Source: Rhizobium sp. ASV20
Lineage (GTDB): Bacteria > Pseudomonadota > Alphaproteobacteria > Rhizobiales > Rhizobiaceae
Length of the DNA: 64,000 nucleotides
Direction of reading: 5' to 3'
Assembly (NCBI RefSeq): GCF_016429015.1
Contig: NZ_JAELTU010000005.1
Coordinates: forward strand, 1-64,000
Shown here: in pieces, positions 35,233-44,355 of the stretch
How positions within the stretch are numbered: the first letter of the stretch is position 1
Layout: each line of letters opens with the position of its first letter
The notes under the pieces: model-generated
Told to the model about the DNA's origin: nothing
The model's database searches: none
What the model saw: the letters and a program-made list of their open reading frames with translations, nothing else
Translations under genes and position numbers: made by a program

Positions 35233-35856
35233 TTAGGCGGAGATGGCCTGCTCGGCGCTGGCGGCACTCAATGCGCTCAGCCCGGCAATCACCCGGATTT
35301 GGAACGAAAGAAAGGCAACGATCTGGGATAGGGTCACCACGCCCGTCGTCGTCCAGCCGGCGTTCAGGAGCCGCTGCAACGCCTCGGCGCTTGCTTCGCG
35401 CGGGCGGTAGACGAGAAGGTGTGCATGTTCCAATGCCGCCGAAAGTTTGCTGCCGAGAACCGGGCGCCTCGCTTCCGAGACATGATAGACAAGCCCTTCA
35501 CGATCTTCGGCAGAAAGCGGCCCGGCGGGATAATGCCCATAGGGGCCGACGGTACGGCCGCCATTGACCTCCGCCCTGACGGCATCGATCAGCGCATGCT
35601 CGCGTTCCACCTTCTCCAATGCCGCCAGATAAAACTGGGTGACATTATCGGACGCATGCAGGCCCGCCACGAACGACGCCACGCCAAAGCGCTCGCTACG
35701 GCTTACATCACCCTCAAGCGCAGGCTCGAACAGCGCTTCGTAGCTCTTTTGGGCATTGTCTCGAGTTTGTGGCCGTGCCGTCCGCAAGGCGTGGAGCGAG
35801 GATCCCTCGCGAATGCCTGCCAGCAGATCGATGACGTCAGTTGTCGACGAAGTCAT
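35233..35856 (-). CDS. CMD domain protein, Avi_7170 family
   Basis: 207 residues with helices typical of the CMD fold (ERFGVASFVAGLHASDNVTQFYLAALEK; LSKLSAALEHAHLLVYRP-like middle; WTTTGVVTLSQIVAFLSFQIRV at the end). It lacks the CxxC pair of its neighbour, so the two CMD proteins are probably not interchangeable and may form a heteromeric pair. RBS AGAAGGTAAATCC. 19 bp upstream of the Avi_7169-like gene. Confidence 0.87.
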   Translation of the reverse strand: MTSSTTDVIDLLAGIREGSSLHALRTARPQTRDNAQKSYEALFEPALEGDVSRSERFGVASFVAGLHASDNVTQFYLAALEKVEREHALIDAVRAEVNGGRTVGPYGHYPAGPLSAEDREGLVYHVSEARRPVLGSKLSAALEHAHLLVYRPREASAEALQRLLNAGWTTTGVVTLSQIVAFLSFQIRVIAGLSALSAASAEQAISA

Positions 35857-35886
35857 GGATTTACCTTCTCTTTATCGGTTCGTGTT

Positions 35887-36936
35887 TCAGGCGGAGGCCG
35901 CAAGTTGCGGGCCTTTGTTCGCGAAGAGCTGCGAAGTCCAGCCGAGCGCCGGCGCAACCTTCTGCGAGATCAGCTCGAGGGAGCGAAGGATGTAGTCGTG
36001 CGGCGGGTCGATGGAATGCACCTGGAAGACCAGATCCGTCACCCGTTCAAGGGCTGTATCTGCGCGCAAGGAGGCGATGACATCTTCGGGTGTGCCGACA
36101 TGCACATCGAATGCCTTGATGAGATCGGCGGTAGTTTCGCCGCGAAACTTGAAGCCGCTCGCCGCAAAGCGCTCGGCGCTGCGGCGCAGGCCGATATCGG
36201 CAAGCCGAAGTGCCTCCCTGCGATCATCGGCGACAAAGAGACTGCGCGATCCCAATATCCTCGGAGTGTGCCCCTTTGGCAGAGCCGCGAAGTAGGCATC
36301 GATAATGGGATTTTGCAGGTCCCAAAGCTCGGCATCCGGCGTCTCGTCCGGCCGCGGCTGCGTCCGAGACAGCATCAGGCCATCGCCATCCTTGCCAGCA
36401 CGTTCGCCGCCGCCGACGGAGAAGGTTGCCTGCCAAACCCTCTCTATGAGATGCGGCGCTACCGGATAGAGATGGTTGCCACCGGCAAGCTCCCGCCCGG
36501 CCCATGCGTCACGAATGAGCGCCAGATACTTGCCGTAGATCGGCCCGCGCTCGGCGCTTTCGATACCAAAGGGAAGAAAGGCCTGCGGCGTGCCACCCGT
36601 CCCGAAGCCGACTTCGAGACGACCCTGCAGCAGAAGGTCGAGCACCGCGGTATCTTCCGCAACGCGCACCGGATTTTCCATCGGCAGCGTGATGACGCCC
36701 GTCCCCAGCCGGATACGCGACGTGCGCGAGGCTAGTCCGGCCAGAAAAACCAACGGCGCCGGAAGACCGCCCTCCTCGCCGTTGAAGTGATGCTGCGCCA
36801 CCCAGGCACTGTCAAAACCCTGTGCCTCCGCATGGATGATCTGCTCGCTCACGAGCCGATAGCGCTCGGCAGCGTCTGTCTGATCAAGGACACGGCTGAA
36901 AAAGCCCAGTCGTTTGGGAAGAACTGGCGTGCTCAT
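35887..36936 (-). CDS. Luciferase-like (LLM) FMN-dependent monooxygenase, KPN_01858 family
   Basis: 349 residues of the bacterial-luciferase TIM-barrel family. Seen: GFFSRVLDQTDAAERYRLVSEQIIHAEAQGFDSAWVAQHHF, RIRLGTGVITLPMENPVRVAEDTAVLDLL, GRLEVGFGTGG. It uses reduced flavin and O2 for oxidation or C-S/C-N cleavage. Start MSTPVL (36936) has CAGGATAATT; an ATG 15 nt upstream lacks an RBS. It begins 4 bp after the ATPase stop. Co-operonic with a peptide-type importer and two CMD proteins, a set seen in A. vitis and Klebsiella; the substrate is not established to my knowledge. Confidence 0.9.
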   Translation of the reverse strand: MSTPVLPKRLGFFSRVLDQTDAAERYRLVSEQIIHAEAQGFDSAWVAQHHFNGEEGGLPAPLVFLAGLASRTSRIRLGTGVITLPMENPVRVAEDTAVLDLLLQGRLEVGFGTGGTPQAFLPFGIESAERGPIYGKYLALIRDAWAGRELAGGNHLYPVAPHLIERVWQATFSVGGGERAGKDGDGLMLSRTQPRPDETPDAELWDLQNPIIDAYFAALPKGHTPRILGSRSLFVADDRREALRLADIGLRRSAERFAASGFKFRGETTADLIKAFDVHVGTPEDVIASLRADTALERVTDLVFQVHSIDPPHDYILRSLELISQKVAPALGWTSQLFANKGPQLAASA

Positions 36937-36940
36937 GGAA

Positions 36941-38626
36941 TTATCCTGCATTGCTTTGGGGCTGATGAAGAGCGATCGAATATTTCTTGCCCGGAATGGC
37001 CTCGATCAGCTCACGGGTGTATTCGCTACTAGGGTTGCCGAAGACCTCTTCGACAAGACCGTCTTCGACGAGCTTGCCGTCGTGAAGAACCGAGATCGTA
37101 TCGGCGATCTGGCGCACCACTGCGAGATCATGCGACACGAACAGATAGGTCAGGCCGAGCTCGCGCTGGAGACTGTCGAGCAGTGAAAGGATCTGCGCCT
37201 GAACCGTCACGTCAAGCGCGGAAACCGCCTCATCAAGAACAAGGATCTGCGGATCGAGCACAAGCGCCCGGGCGATGGCGACACGTTGACGCTGGCCGCC
37301 CGAAAGGGCACTCGGTCGCCGTTGCAAGACATCGGCCGGCAGGCCGACCTTCTCGATGACAGCCGCAACCTTCTCCAATCGCTGCGCCCGCGGTAGCGGA
37401 TCGAAGTTTAGCAGCGGCTCCTCGACGATAGCAGAAATAGTCTGGCGCGGATCGAGCGAACCGAAGGGGTTTTGATAGACGAGCTGAATCTTCTTGCGGA
37501 AAAGCCGCAACGTCTCGCCGCGCAGCGAAGCGAGATCAAGCCCATCGATGATGACCCTTCCGGCCGTCGGGCGCTGGAATGCGGAGACGATGCGAATGGT
37601 CGTCGTCTTGCCCGACCCTGACTCACCGACGATCGCATGTGTCGTTCCGCGTTTGACGCGAAAGGATATGTCATCGACCGCCCTGAAGCCGCCGCCCTTG
37701 CCGCCGATACCGAACTCCTGCACAAGGCCCTCGACCACGACGATGTCATCGCTCCCTTCTGCCTTCACCCCGATGGGATGCGCGAGAGAAGGCGACTGGG
37801 CGACATTCAGCGAAGGCGCATCGGCCAGAAGCCGGCGCGTATAGGCGCTTTGCGGATTCGTCAGGAGCTCGGCTGTCGGCCCCTGTTCCTGGATGCGGCC
37901 ATTCTGCAGGACGACCAGCCTGTCGGCGCGATCGGCTGCAACGCCGAGATCATGCGTGACGAGGAGCACGGCAGCCCCATATTCCCGTCTGAGATCGTCG
38001 ATCAGATCGAGAATATGCCGCTGCACGGTCACGTCAAGCGCACTGGTCGGCTCGTCGGCGATGATCAACGAAGGCTTGAGCGCAATCGCGCTCGCGATCA
38101 GGACACGCTGCCGCATTCCCCCGGAGAGTTCATGCGGATACTGGCGCGCACGAAGCTCGGGCTGACTGAGGCCGACGCGACCCAGAAGCTCGACCGCCTG
38201 CAGATAGGCCGCGGCGCGAGGCGCCCTGCGGTGAATGACCAGAACTTCCGCAACCTGTTCGCCGATCGTCCTGACGGGATTGAGAGAGTTGCCGGGATCT
38301 TGCGGCACGAGGCTTATAACGGAGCCGCGGATCGTATCGAGCCGCTTCTGCGGCCAGCCGCCAATATCCTGGCCATTGAGCTTGATCCGGCCGCCCTCGA
38401 GATGGCCGTTCTGCGGCAGCAGGCCAATGATGGCTTGCGCCGTCGAGCTCTTGCCCGAACCGGATTCGCCAACGAGCGCAACGACCTCTCCGGCGTTCAC
38501 GGTGAAGTCGATGCCGTGAACCGCCGTGCGAGAGCCACTACGATCGCGATAGGCGATCTTCAGGCCGGTAATATCCAGCACCGGTACGGAAAAGCCGTTT
38601 GCTCTGTCGGATGTCGTCGAGCTCAT
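36941..38626 (-). CDS. ABC transporter ATP-binding protein, two fused ATPase domains
   Basis: 561 residues. Domain 1 has GESGSGKSSTAQAIIG (about 48), LSGGMRQRVLIASAIA, LIIADEPTSALD. Domain 2 has GESGSGKTTTIRIV (about 330), LSGGQRQR, ILVLDEAVSALD. Starts at ATG 38626, overlapping the permease stop (ATGA). The frame extends to 39361 as an Arg/His-rich shadow of the permease. It powers the importer encoded at 38623-42169. Confidence 0.93.
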   Translation of the reverse strand: MSSTTSDRANGFSVPVLDITGLKIAYRDRSGSRTAVHGIDFTVNAGEVVALVGESGSGKSSTAQAIIGLLPQNGHLEGGRIKLNGQDIGGWPQKRLDTIRGSVISLVPQDPGNSLNPVRTIGEQVAEVLVIHRRAPRAAAYLQAVELLGRVGLSQPELRARQYPHELSGGMRQRVLIASAIALKPSLIIADEPTSALDVTVQRHILDLIDDLRREYGAAVLLVTHDLGVAADRADRLVVLQNGRIQEQGPTAELLTNPQSAYTRRLLADAPSLNVAQSPSLAHPIGVKAEGSDDIVVVEGLVQEFGIGGKGGGFRAVDDISFRVKRGTTHAIVGESGSGKTTTIRIVSAFQRPTAGRVIIDGLDLASLRGETLRLFRKKIQLVYQNPFGSLDPRQTISAIVEEPLLNFDPLPRAQRLEKVAAVIEKVGLPADVLQRRPSALSGGQRQRVAIARALVLDPQILVLDEAVSALDVTVQAQILSLLDSLQRELGLTYLFVSHDLAVVRQIADTISVLHDGKLVEDGLVEEVFGNPSSEYTRELIEAIPGKKYSIALHQPQSNAG

Positions 38627-39534
38627 CTGCCAATCTCCGCAATCGAACGGCTGATGCGATTGATCGAGATCACCACAAGCACGACGACGAGGCCGGGTGC
38701 GGCCGTCAGCCACCAGGCGGTTGCGATGTAGTTGCGTCCTTCCGCGATCAGCAGACCCCATTCCGGCGTCGGGGGCGGTGCCCCATAGCCAAGAAATCCG
38801 AGCGTCGACAGTTGCAGGATCGCCCAGCCGGACTGCAGCGCGGCGAAGGCGATCACCGAGGTCAACGAGTTCGGGATGATATGGCGCCACAGCACCCTCA
38901 AGAAAGTCCCGCCGCTGCCAAAGGCCGCCTCGACATAGTCGCTCCGGCGCACGGTGACGACTTCCGAGCGGACCAGCCGCGCGAACTTGGCAATCAGCGT
39001 GCAGCCGACGGCGATCGCGGCATTGACAGTGCCGAAGCCGAGCAGAACGATGATGCTGAGCGACAGTAGCAGGTCGGGGATCGACAGCATGACATCGACG
39101 ATGCGCATGATCACGGTTTCGATCCGTCCACCAAGCGATCCCGCCAACACGCCCAGCACCGTGCCGATGACGAGCGCGATGCCCACAGCCGCGAGCGCCC
39201 CCGACAGGGAGTGGATGGAGCCATAGACGATGCGGGAATAGAGATCGCGACCGAGTGCGTCGGTGCCGAGAATATGGACAGCGCTTGGTGCCTTCAGATG
39301 CTGGCCGGGCAAACCTTCCACCGGACTGTAGCTCGTGAAGACGCCGGGAAAAAGCGCCCACAGGACGGCCACGGTCAATATGAATATTGCAAGAAACAGG
39401 CTTGGCCGGAAAGGAAGCGAAAAGCGGCCTGCAAGCGGCTTGCCGTTTTCGCGAACTGGCTGCGCCGAAAGGCTTTCGGGAACATCGTCATGTTCGAGCG
39501 GGCGATGGAGATCCGCTGTGTAGAAATTCGTCAT
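38623..39534 (-). CDS. ABC transporter permease, DppC type
   Basis: 303 residues. It has a long cytoplasmic N-terminus (about 45 residues), then LFLAIFILTVAVLWALFPG, LGTDALGRDLYSRIVYGS, the coupling loop DYVEAAFGSGGTFLRVLWRHIIPN, and GYGAPPPTPEWGLLIAEGRNY. The start is ATG 39534, overlapping the upstream TGA as TGATG (a TTG one codon earlier is possible). Confidence 0.92.
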   Translation of the reverse strand: MTNFYTADLHRPLEHDDVPESLSAQPVRENGKPLAGRFSLPFRPSLFLAIFILTVAVLWALFPGVFTSYSPVEGLPGQHLKAPSAVHILGTDALGRDLYSRIVYGSIHSLSGALAAVGIALVIGTVLGVLAGSLGGRIETVIMRIVDVMLSIPDLLLSLSIIVLLGFGTVNAAIAVGCTLIAKFARLVRSEVVTVRRSDYVEAAFGSGGTFLRVLWRHIIPNSLTSVIAFAALQSGWAILQLSTLGFLGYGAPPPTPEWGLLIAEGRNYIATAWWLTAAPGLVVVLVVISINRISRSIAEIGR

Positions 39535-40475
39535 CAATTAGCTCCAAGCCTTGCTTTCAGGCGCGGATCGAGGATCGGATAAAGCAGGTCGACGATCAGG
39601 TTGATCGTGACGAAGGCAGCGGCCGAAATCACCACGATCGCCTGCAGTACGGCGACGTCTTGGGCATCGACCGCGTGCTTCGTCAGGTTGCCGATGCCAT
39701 TCAGCCCGAAGACCGTTTCGGTAACGACCGCCCCGGCGATCAGTTCGCCGAACAGCAGGCCCGCGACCGTGAGCACGGGAAGCAGCGTATTCTTGGCGAC
39801 ATGGCGCCAGAGGACCTGTCCATGCGAGGCACCTTTGGCGCGCGCCACGGAGATAAACGGACGCGTCAGAACCTCATCAATATTTCGCAGAATGATCTGC
39901 GCAAGCGGAGCGGAGATCGGTATGGCAACCGTCAGGATCGGCAGGATCAGCCCTTGCCACGGACCGGGATCGATAACCGGCACCAGCCTCAGGCGAAACG
40001 AGAAGACCTGGATGAACATGATTCCGAGCCAGAACGTCGGCACGGATATGAACAGCGACGGCAGCGACAACATGAAACCACGCAGCCAGCCGAAGCCTGA
40101 GAGATTGGCCAGGATGGCGATGACGACGGCAAGGATTGCGGCAAGCAGGAAGCTGAAGCCGGCAAGAAGCAGGGTCGATGGCAGACTGACGGCAAGCTGC
40201 GAGCTAACGGCAACGCCTGCCTGCAGCGAATAACCGAAGTTGCCCGACAGGAAGCTCCACACCGTATGGATATATTGATGCAATATCGATCCATCCGCAC
40301 CATAGGCGGCCCTGATATCGGCAAGCTGCTCGGGGCTCAGCCCATAGTCGGGACTTTGAAACTTGATCAGGATCGCATCGCCCGGCATCGATTGCAGCAG
40401 CACGAACGAAACGGTGAAGGCTGCCCACAAAACCAGCAGCGACTGTCCGATCCTCGTTAAGATGTATTTCGTCAT
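39534..40475 (-). CDS. ABC transporter permease, DppB type
   Basis: 313 residues with YILTRIGQSLLVLWAAFTVSF and LLQSMPGDAILIKF at the start, LSPEQLADIRAAYG, and the coupling loop ISVARAKGASHGQVLWRHVAKNTLLP. ATG 40475 with ACAGGTCAC. It is separated from the binding-protein gene by a 59-bp gap containing a GC hairpin. Confidence 0.92.
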   Translation of the reverse strand: MTKYILTRIGQSLLVLWAAFTVSFVLLQSMPGDAILIKFQSPDYGLSPEQLADIRAAYGADGSILHQYIHTVWSFLSGNFGYSLQAGVAVSSQLAVSLPSTLLLAGFSFLLAAILAVVIAILANLSGFGWLRGFMLSLPSLFISVPTFWLGIMFIQVFSFRLRLVPVIDPGPWQGLILPILTVAIPISAPLAQIILRNIDEVLTRPFISVARAKGASHGQVLWRHVAKNTLLPVLTVAGLLFGELIAGAVVTETVFGLNGIGNLTKHAVDAQDVAVLQAIVVISAAAFVTINLIVDLLYPILDPRLKARLGAN

Positions 40476-40500
40476 GCGAGTGACCTGTCGTTATGAAAAT

Positions 40501-40525
40501 GCAGCCCGGCCTGGGGACGGGCTGC
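40501..40525 (-). other. Stem-loop between the binding-protein and permease genes
   Basis: GCAGCCCG (40501-40508) / CGGGCTGC (40518-40525), 9-nt loop, 9 bp after the SBP stop. There is no T-tract, so it is probably an mRNA-stabilising or attenuating hairpin that keeps SBP expression above that of the membrane genes. Confidence 0.6.
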
Positions 40526-40534
40526 AGGAGATGC

Positions 40535-42169
40535 TTAGTGCGCGGCGAGCCAGACATTGTAGAAGGAGGGTCGGCCGACGGCTTCGAAGGCCACACCCTT
40601 GACGTAGGGAGCACCGGCAAAAACCTGCGGCTCCTCGAAGAAGGGGATGACATAGGCGGCATCCAGCAGATAGGTCTGCGCAGCCTTCGCCGCCGCCAGA
40701 CGCTTGTCGCTATCCGTCTCCGAGGCGATGGCTTCCAGCAGGCCGTTCAACTTGTCGTCCGAGAAGGTTGCCTTGGCGTTGAGACCGCCTTTCTGGAGAA
40801 GCGCGTCGCGGTTCTTCGGATAGAACTGGCTCTTGATGACGTCGGGATCGGCGCGGCCGACTTCAGCGACGACCAACGGCGTCTTTGCCGGGTCGACATT
40901 GTCCGTGACCAGATTGCCCGAGGTGCCGGCAAGCACCTGAAGCTTGACGCCGACCTTTGCCCATTGCTGGGCGACGAGCTGCAGGACCGCCTTGTTCTGC
41001 GGCTGCGGCAGGGATTCATAGACGGCGAGCGACAGCGGCTTTCCGTCCTTCTGTCGCACACCGCCCGTACCCTTCGTCCAGCCTGCTTCATCGAGCAGCT
41101 TCTCGGCGAGCGCCTGGTCGTGCGTCAGCTTGGAAGACAGATCCTCGTATCCGGCAGCAGCCGACGAAATCACCGATTTCGCCTGCGGATAATTGGCCGA
41201 AAACAGCGTATCGACGATCTCCTTGCTGTCGGTGGCGTGCAGCAGTGCCTGGCGTACCTTCAAATCCGCGACCAGCGGGTTATCCGGCCGGAACGCAACA
41301 CTGTCGTTCACCCCGCGCGTCGGCGCGGCATAGATCGCAAAGCTCTGATCGCTGACCTGCTTTTCGTCATAGGCCTGAAGCTGGCGGATGAAATCAGCCT
41401 GGCCGGACAGCAGCGCACCGATACGCACGCTGTCCTCGCCGGTGATGATGTATTTGATGCCGTCGAGATAGGCGCGGCCCTGATGCTCGAACTTGGCCGG
41501 ACCCCAGTTGTAGTCAGCGCGCGCCTTCAGCGAGAGCTGCTTGCCGAGCGTCTCGCTCTCGACAACGAACGGACCGGAGCCGATGATTTTCGTCGCATCG
41601 CCCAGCTGGTCAAAAGGCAGGGCGAGCGTCTTCAAGGAGACGAGACCCGAACCGATGACCGATGTTCCCTGAAGGAAGCCAGGCGACGACTTCTTGAAGT
41701 AGAATTTCACGGTGTAGGGGTCGACGACCTCGCTGTGATCGTAATTGTTGATCACCTCGGAAACCGGCTGCTTCAGATCCTTGTTGCCGAGGCCGAGCGT
41801 ATCGTAGTTCTTGGCGACAGCATTGGCATCGACGGGCGTGCCATCGGAAAAGGTCACGCCCTTGCGGATCTTGAAGGTATATTCCGTCGCCTTGTCGTTA
41901 ACAGTCCAGGATTCGGCAACCCAGGGCTCGATCTGCAGCGTCTCCGGATTCTGATAGGTCAGCTTGTCGGTGATCTGGTTGAGAATGCCGCCGTTCGGGT
42001 AGAAACCGCCGGCTGGCGGATAGAGATTGGTATGGGCCTGTTGCTCCAGGTAAATCAGCGTGCCGCCCTGTACCGGCTTGCTCTCATCAGCGGAAAACGC
42101 GACCGATGAGGCAAGCAAGGAAAGGCCGGCAGCCAGAGTAAACGCCTTGAAATTGGCTGCGATCGTCAT
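40535..42169 (-). CDS. ABC transporter substrate-binding protein, KPN_01854 family
   Basis: 544 residues with a Sec signal (AFTLAAGLSLLASSVAFSADES; cleavage near AFS-A). The SBP-5 fold shows GGTLIYLEQQAHTNLYPPAGGFYPNGGILNQITDKL, EYTFKIRKGVTFSDGTPVDANAVAKNYD and IGSGPFVVESE. The N-terminal 'LEQQAHTNLYPP' block is typical of the KPN_01854-type binding proteins tied to the LLM/CMD cassette. RBS GAGGGATTT. First gene of the seven-gene operon ending at 34611. Confidence 0.92.
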   Translation of the reverse strand: MTIAANFKAFTLAAGLSLLASSVAFSADESKPVQGGTLIYLEQQAHTNLYPPAGGFYPNGGILNQITDKLTYQNPETLQIEPWVAESWTVNDKATEYTFKIRKGVTFSDGTPVDANAVAKNYDTLGLGNKDLKQPVSEVINNYDHSEVVDPYTVKFYFKKSSPGFLQGTSVIGSGLVSLKTLALPFDQLGDATKIIGSGPFVVESETLGKQLSLKARADYNWGPAKFEHQGRAYLDGIKYIITGEDSVRIGALLSGQADFIRQLQAYDEKQVSDQSFAIYAAPTRGVNDSVAFRPDNPLVADLKVRQALLHATDSKEIVDTLFSANYPQAKSVISSAAAGYEDLSSKLTHDQALAEKLLDEAGWTKGTGGVRQKDGKPLSLAVYESLPQPQNKAVLQLVAQQWAKVGVKLQVLAGTSGNLVTDNVDPAKTPLVVAEVGRADPDVIKSQFYPKNRDALLQKGGLNAKATFSDDKLNGLLEAIASETDSDKRLAAAKAAQTYLLDAAYVIPFFEEPQVFAGAPYVKGVAFEAVGRPSFYNVWLAAH

Positions 42170-42712
42170 TGAAATCCCTCGAAAACCGAATGCAGCTCAA
42201 GGGTATAGAAGCCACTTGACCAATCCAATATAGCCTATGGAATTAGTCTTCTATTTTTCGCGAGACCGTTGAAATAACATCCGCAAACTTTCCCTTAGTC
42301 AGCAACTTACTGTCTGGCCTGCCTGCCGACGGATCCAATCACCTCACGGGCTGGAACAACGTTTAAGACGCCTCCCGCCCGGCAAAAGCGCGGCAGCCGG
42401 AAAGGGCGGACAGGCAAACGTCAACGGGAAGTTACGAGGCAACGTCACAGCCATATTTGCCATCACATCCGCAGGCAATCGACGCCGAAAGGAGACCGCG
42501 ATGCGCTCTTCCACCGAGATCCCCCACCGCGTCGTGCCTGCAGGTCTGCTGATTCGGTAGATATTTCAAAAACATCCGACATGGGCATCAGGCTATTGTG
42601 CCTGCCGGCAACGGCCCATCACTTAATTAGTATGAATAATAACATGATTGTCACCTGCCTGTCACTCTCGCGTGGTTAAACGCCTCTGCTTTCGAAATTG
42701 GGTTGAACACGC
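42170..42712. other. Divergent intergenic region
   Basis: 543 bp between the divergent SBP gene (42169) and MBL gene (42713). The ends are AT-rich (42230-42290 and 42600-42670), as expected for two promoters. The middle is GC-rich. No gene, repeat or clear operator was identified. Confidence 0.4.
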
Positions 42713-43507
42713 ATGACAGAGACAAGCCACGCGAGCGTAGCGCGCGACGATCACACATTGAAGCTCACTGTCGTCGGAGCGGGAACAATTCTGCCGGCGC
42801 GCGGACTGAGCACGTCCTGCCACGCGCTTGAGATCGCGGGCAGAACTGTCGTGTTCGATATGGGTCCCGGCGCGCTTGCCCGTCTCGCCCTGGCCGGACT
42901 GGACTATCGCGACCTACAGACGATCTTTATTTCGCACCTGCATCCGGACCATACGCTCGATCTCGTGACGTTGTTGCAGGCGCTTGAGGCGACACCGGGA
43001 TGGAGCCGCACGCAGACGCTGACCATCGCCGGCTGCCGCGGCCTGAAGACCTTCCTCACCGAGTTGCTTGCGATCTTCAGAGATGCCGTGCCGCAAACCT
43101 ATGCGATCGAAGTGATCGAGCTTGAGGTCGGCCGGCACGAGATTGCCGGACTGACTGTGGAAGCCTGCCTCACCGGACACACTTCGAACAGCCTAGCCTT
43201 CCGCCTCGAAACCGAGAGCGGCGTGTTCGTCTATTCCGGCGATGCCGCCGATATGGACGCGATGATCAAGATCGCGCGTCAGGCAGACTTGCTCCTTTGC
43301 GAATGCTCCTTCGAAAAGGGATATCCGACGACCGATCACTTCACCTCGGATGCGGTTGGCCGCATTGCCGCGGCGGCAGGTGTCAGGCATCTCATCGTGA
43401 CCCACACCTATCCGACGACCGATCACGCCAGGATCCGGGCCGATATCGGTTCGCACTATGCCGGCCTGGTGACGATTGCGGTCGACGGAACGGTGGCGCA
43501 ATGCTGA
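42713..43507 (+). CDS. Metallo-beta-lactamase-fold hydrolase (RNase Z-like)
   Basis: 264 residues. Metal-binding HxHxDH is clear: SHLHPDHTLD (H75, H77, D79, H80). Further ligand positions are in CLTGHTSNSLAF, FVYSGDAADMD and LIVTHTYPTTDHARI. The layout resembles RNase Z/arylsulfatase-type MBL proteins with a short exosite. Its stop overlaps the permease start (ATGCTGA), so it is translationally coupled to a transporter. It probably hydrolyses the imported solute rather than tRNA. A weak RBS precedes ATG 42713. Confidence 0.88.
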   Translation: MTETSHASVARDDHTLKLTVVGAGTILPARGLSTSCHALEIAGRTVVFDMGPGALARLALAGLDYRDLQTIFISHLHPDHTLDLVTLLQALEATPGWSRTQTLTIAGCRGLKTFLTELLAIFRDAVPQTYAIEVIELEVGRHEIAGLTVEACLTGHTSNSLAFRLETESGVFVYSGDAADMDAMIKIARQADLLLCECSFEKGYPTTDHFTSDAVGRIAAAAGVRHLIVTHTYPTTDHARIRADIGSHYAGLVTIAVDGTVAQC

Positions 43508-44355
43508 GGTCAGGCGGCGACGGGCGGCTATCCTGGGCATGGCTTGGGCTGGCACCCTTTCTGGCTTTCATAGTCGCCTTCGAAATCGCGCCGCTGATGA
43601 TGCTGGTCAAATCGGCGCTGACGACGAAGGATGCCATCTCCCTCGACAATTTCGCCAGGGCTTTGAACCCAGCCATCGTGGCGGCTTTCGTCAACAGCAT
43701 CGGGCTGTCGCTCGCAACTGCAACTGCCGGAACGATCGCTGGCGCCGTTGTTGCCCATCTGATCGTCAACAGTCGCAGCCCGCTGGTGAAGAACAGCCTT
43801 ACCGCGCTTGCCGATGTAACCGCCAATTTCGGCGGGGCGCCGCTTGCCTTTGCCTTCGTCATCACGCTCGGCTCGACGGGCATTGTCACGCTGCTTCTGA
43901 AGCAGATCGGCATCAACCTTTATCCAGGCTTCCGCATCTATTCGCTGGGCGGCCTTGTGGTCTCCTATCTCTATTTTCAGATACCGCTGGCGATCCTGTT
44001 GTTGATCCCTCCCTTCCAGGGCTTGCGCCAGGAATGGGCGGAGGCTGCGGCCATTCTCGGAGCCAGGCCTTTTCTCTACTGGCGCATGGTCGCGCTTCCG
44101 ATCCTGCGGCCAAGCCTCGTCAGCAGCTTCTTTCTGCTCTTCGCCAATGCGTTCGGCGCCTATGCGACTGCGTGGACCCTGACCGGCTCGTCGATCAATC
44201 TCGTCACCATCCAGATTGCTGCGCTCATTCGCGGTGAAGTACAGCTGGAGCCGGCGCTGGCCGACGCCATTGCCGTTCTTTCGCTGCTGATCATGGCGCT
44301 TTGTGTCGCTGCCCACCAGCTTCTGGTGCGCAATGCGAGGAAGATCGCATCATGA
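43501..44355 (+). CDS. ABC transporter permease, Fe3+/polyamine (PotB-like) type
   Basis: 284 residues and about six membrane helices. N-terminal WLGLAPFLAFIVAFEIAPLMMLVKSAL, and the EAA loop EAAAILGARPFLYWRMVALPILRPSL, the contact site for an ATPase. Start ATG 43501 overlaps the MBL stop. Pairs with the permease at 44352. Confidence 0.9.
   Translation: MLRSGGDGRLSWAWLGLAPFLAFIVAFEIAPLMMLVKSALTTKDAISLDNFARALNPAIVAAFVNSIGLSLATATAGTIAGAVVAHLIVNSRSPLVKNSLTALADVTANFGGAPLAFAFVITLGSTGIVTLLLKQIGINLYPGFRIYSLGGLVVSYLYFQIPLAILLLIPPFQGLRQEWAEAAAILGARPFLYWRMVALPILRPSLVSSFFLLFANAFGAYATAWTLTGSSINLVTIQIAALIRGEVQLEPALADAIAVLSLLIMALCVAAHQLLVRNARKIAS

Noticed and set aside
36941..39361. 806-codon frame suggesting an extended ATPase
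   Set aside because: Residues before 38626 are an Arg-rich shadow of the DppC-type permease; the ATGA overlap marks the real start.
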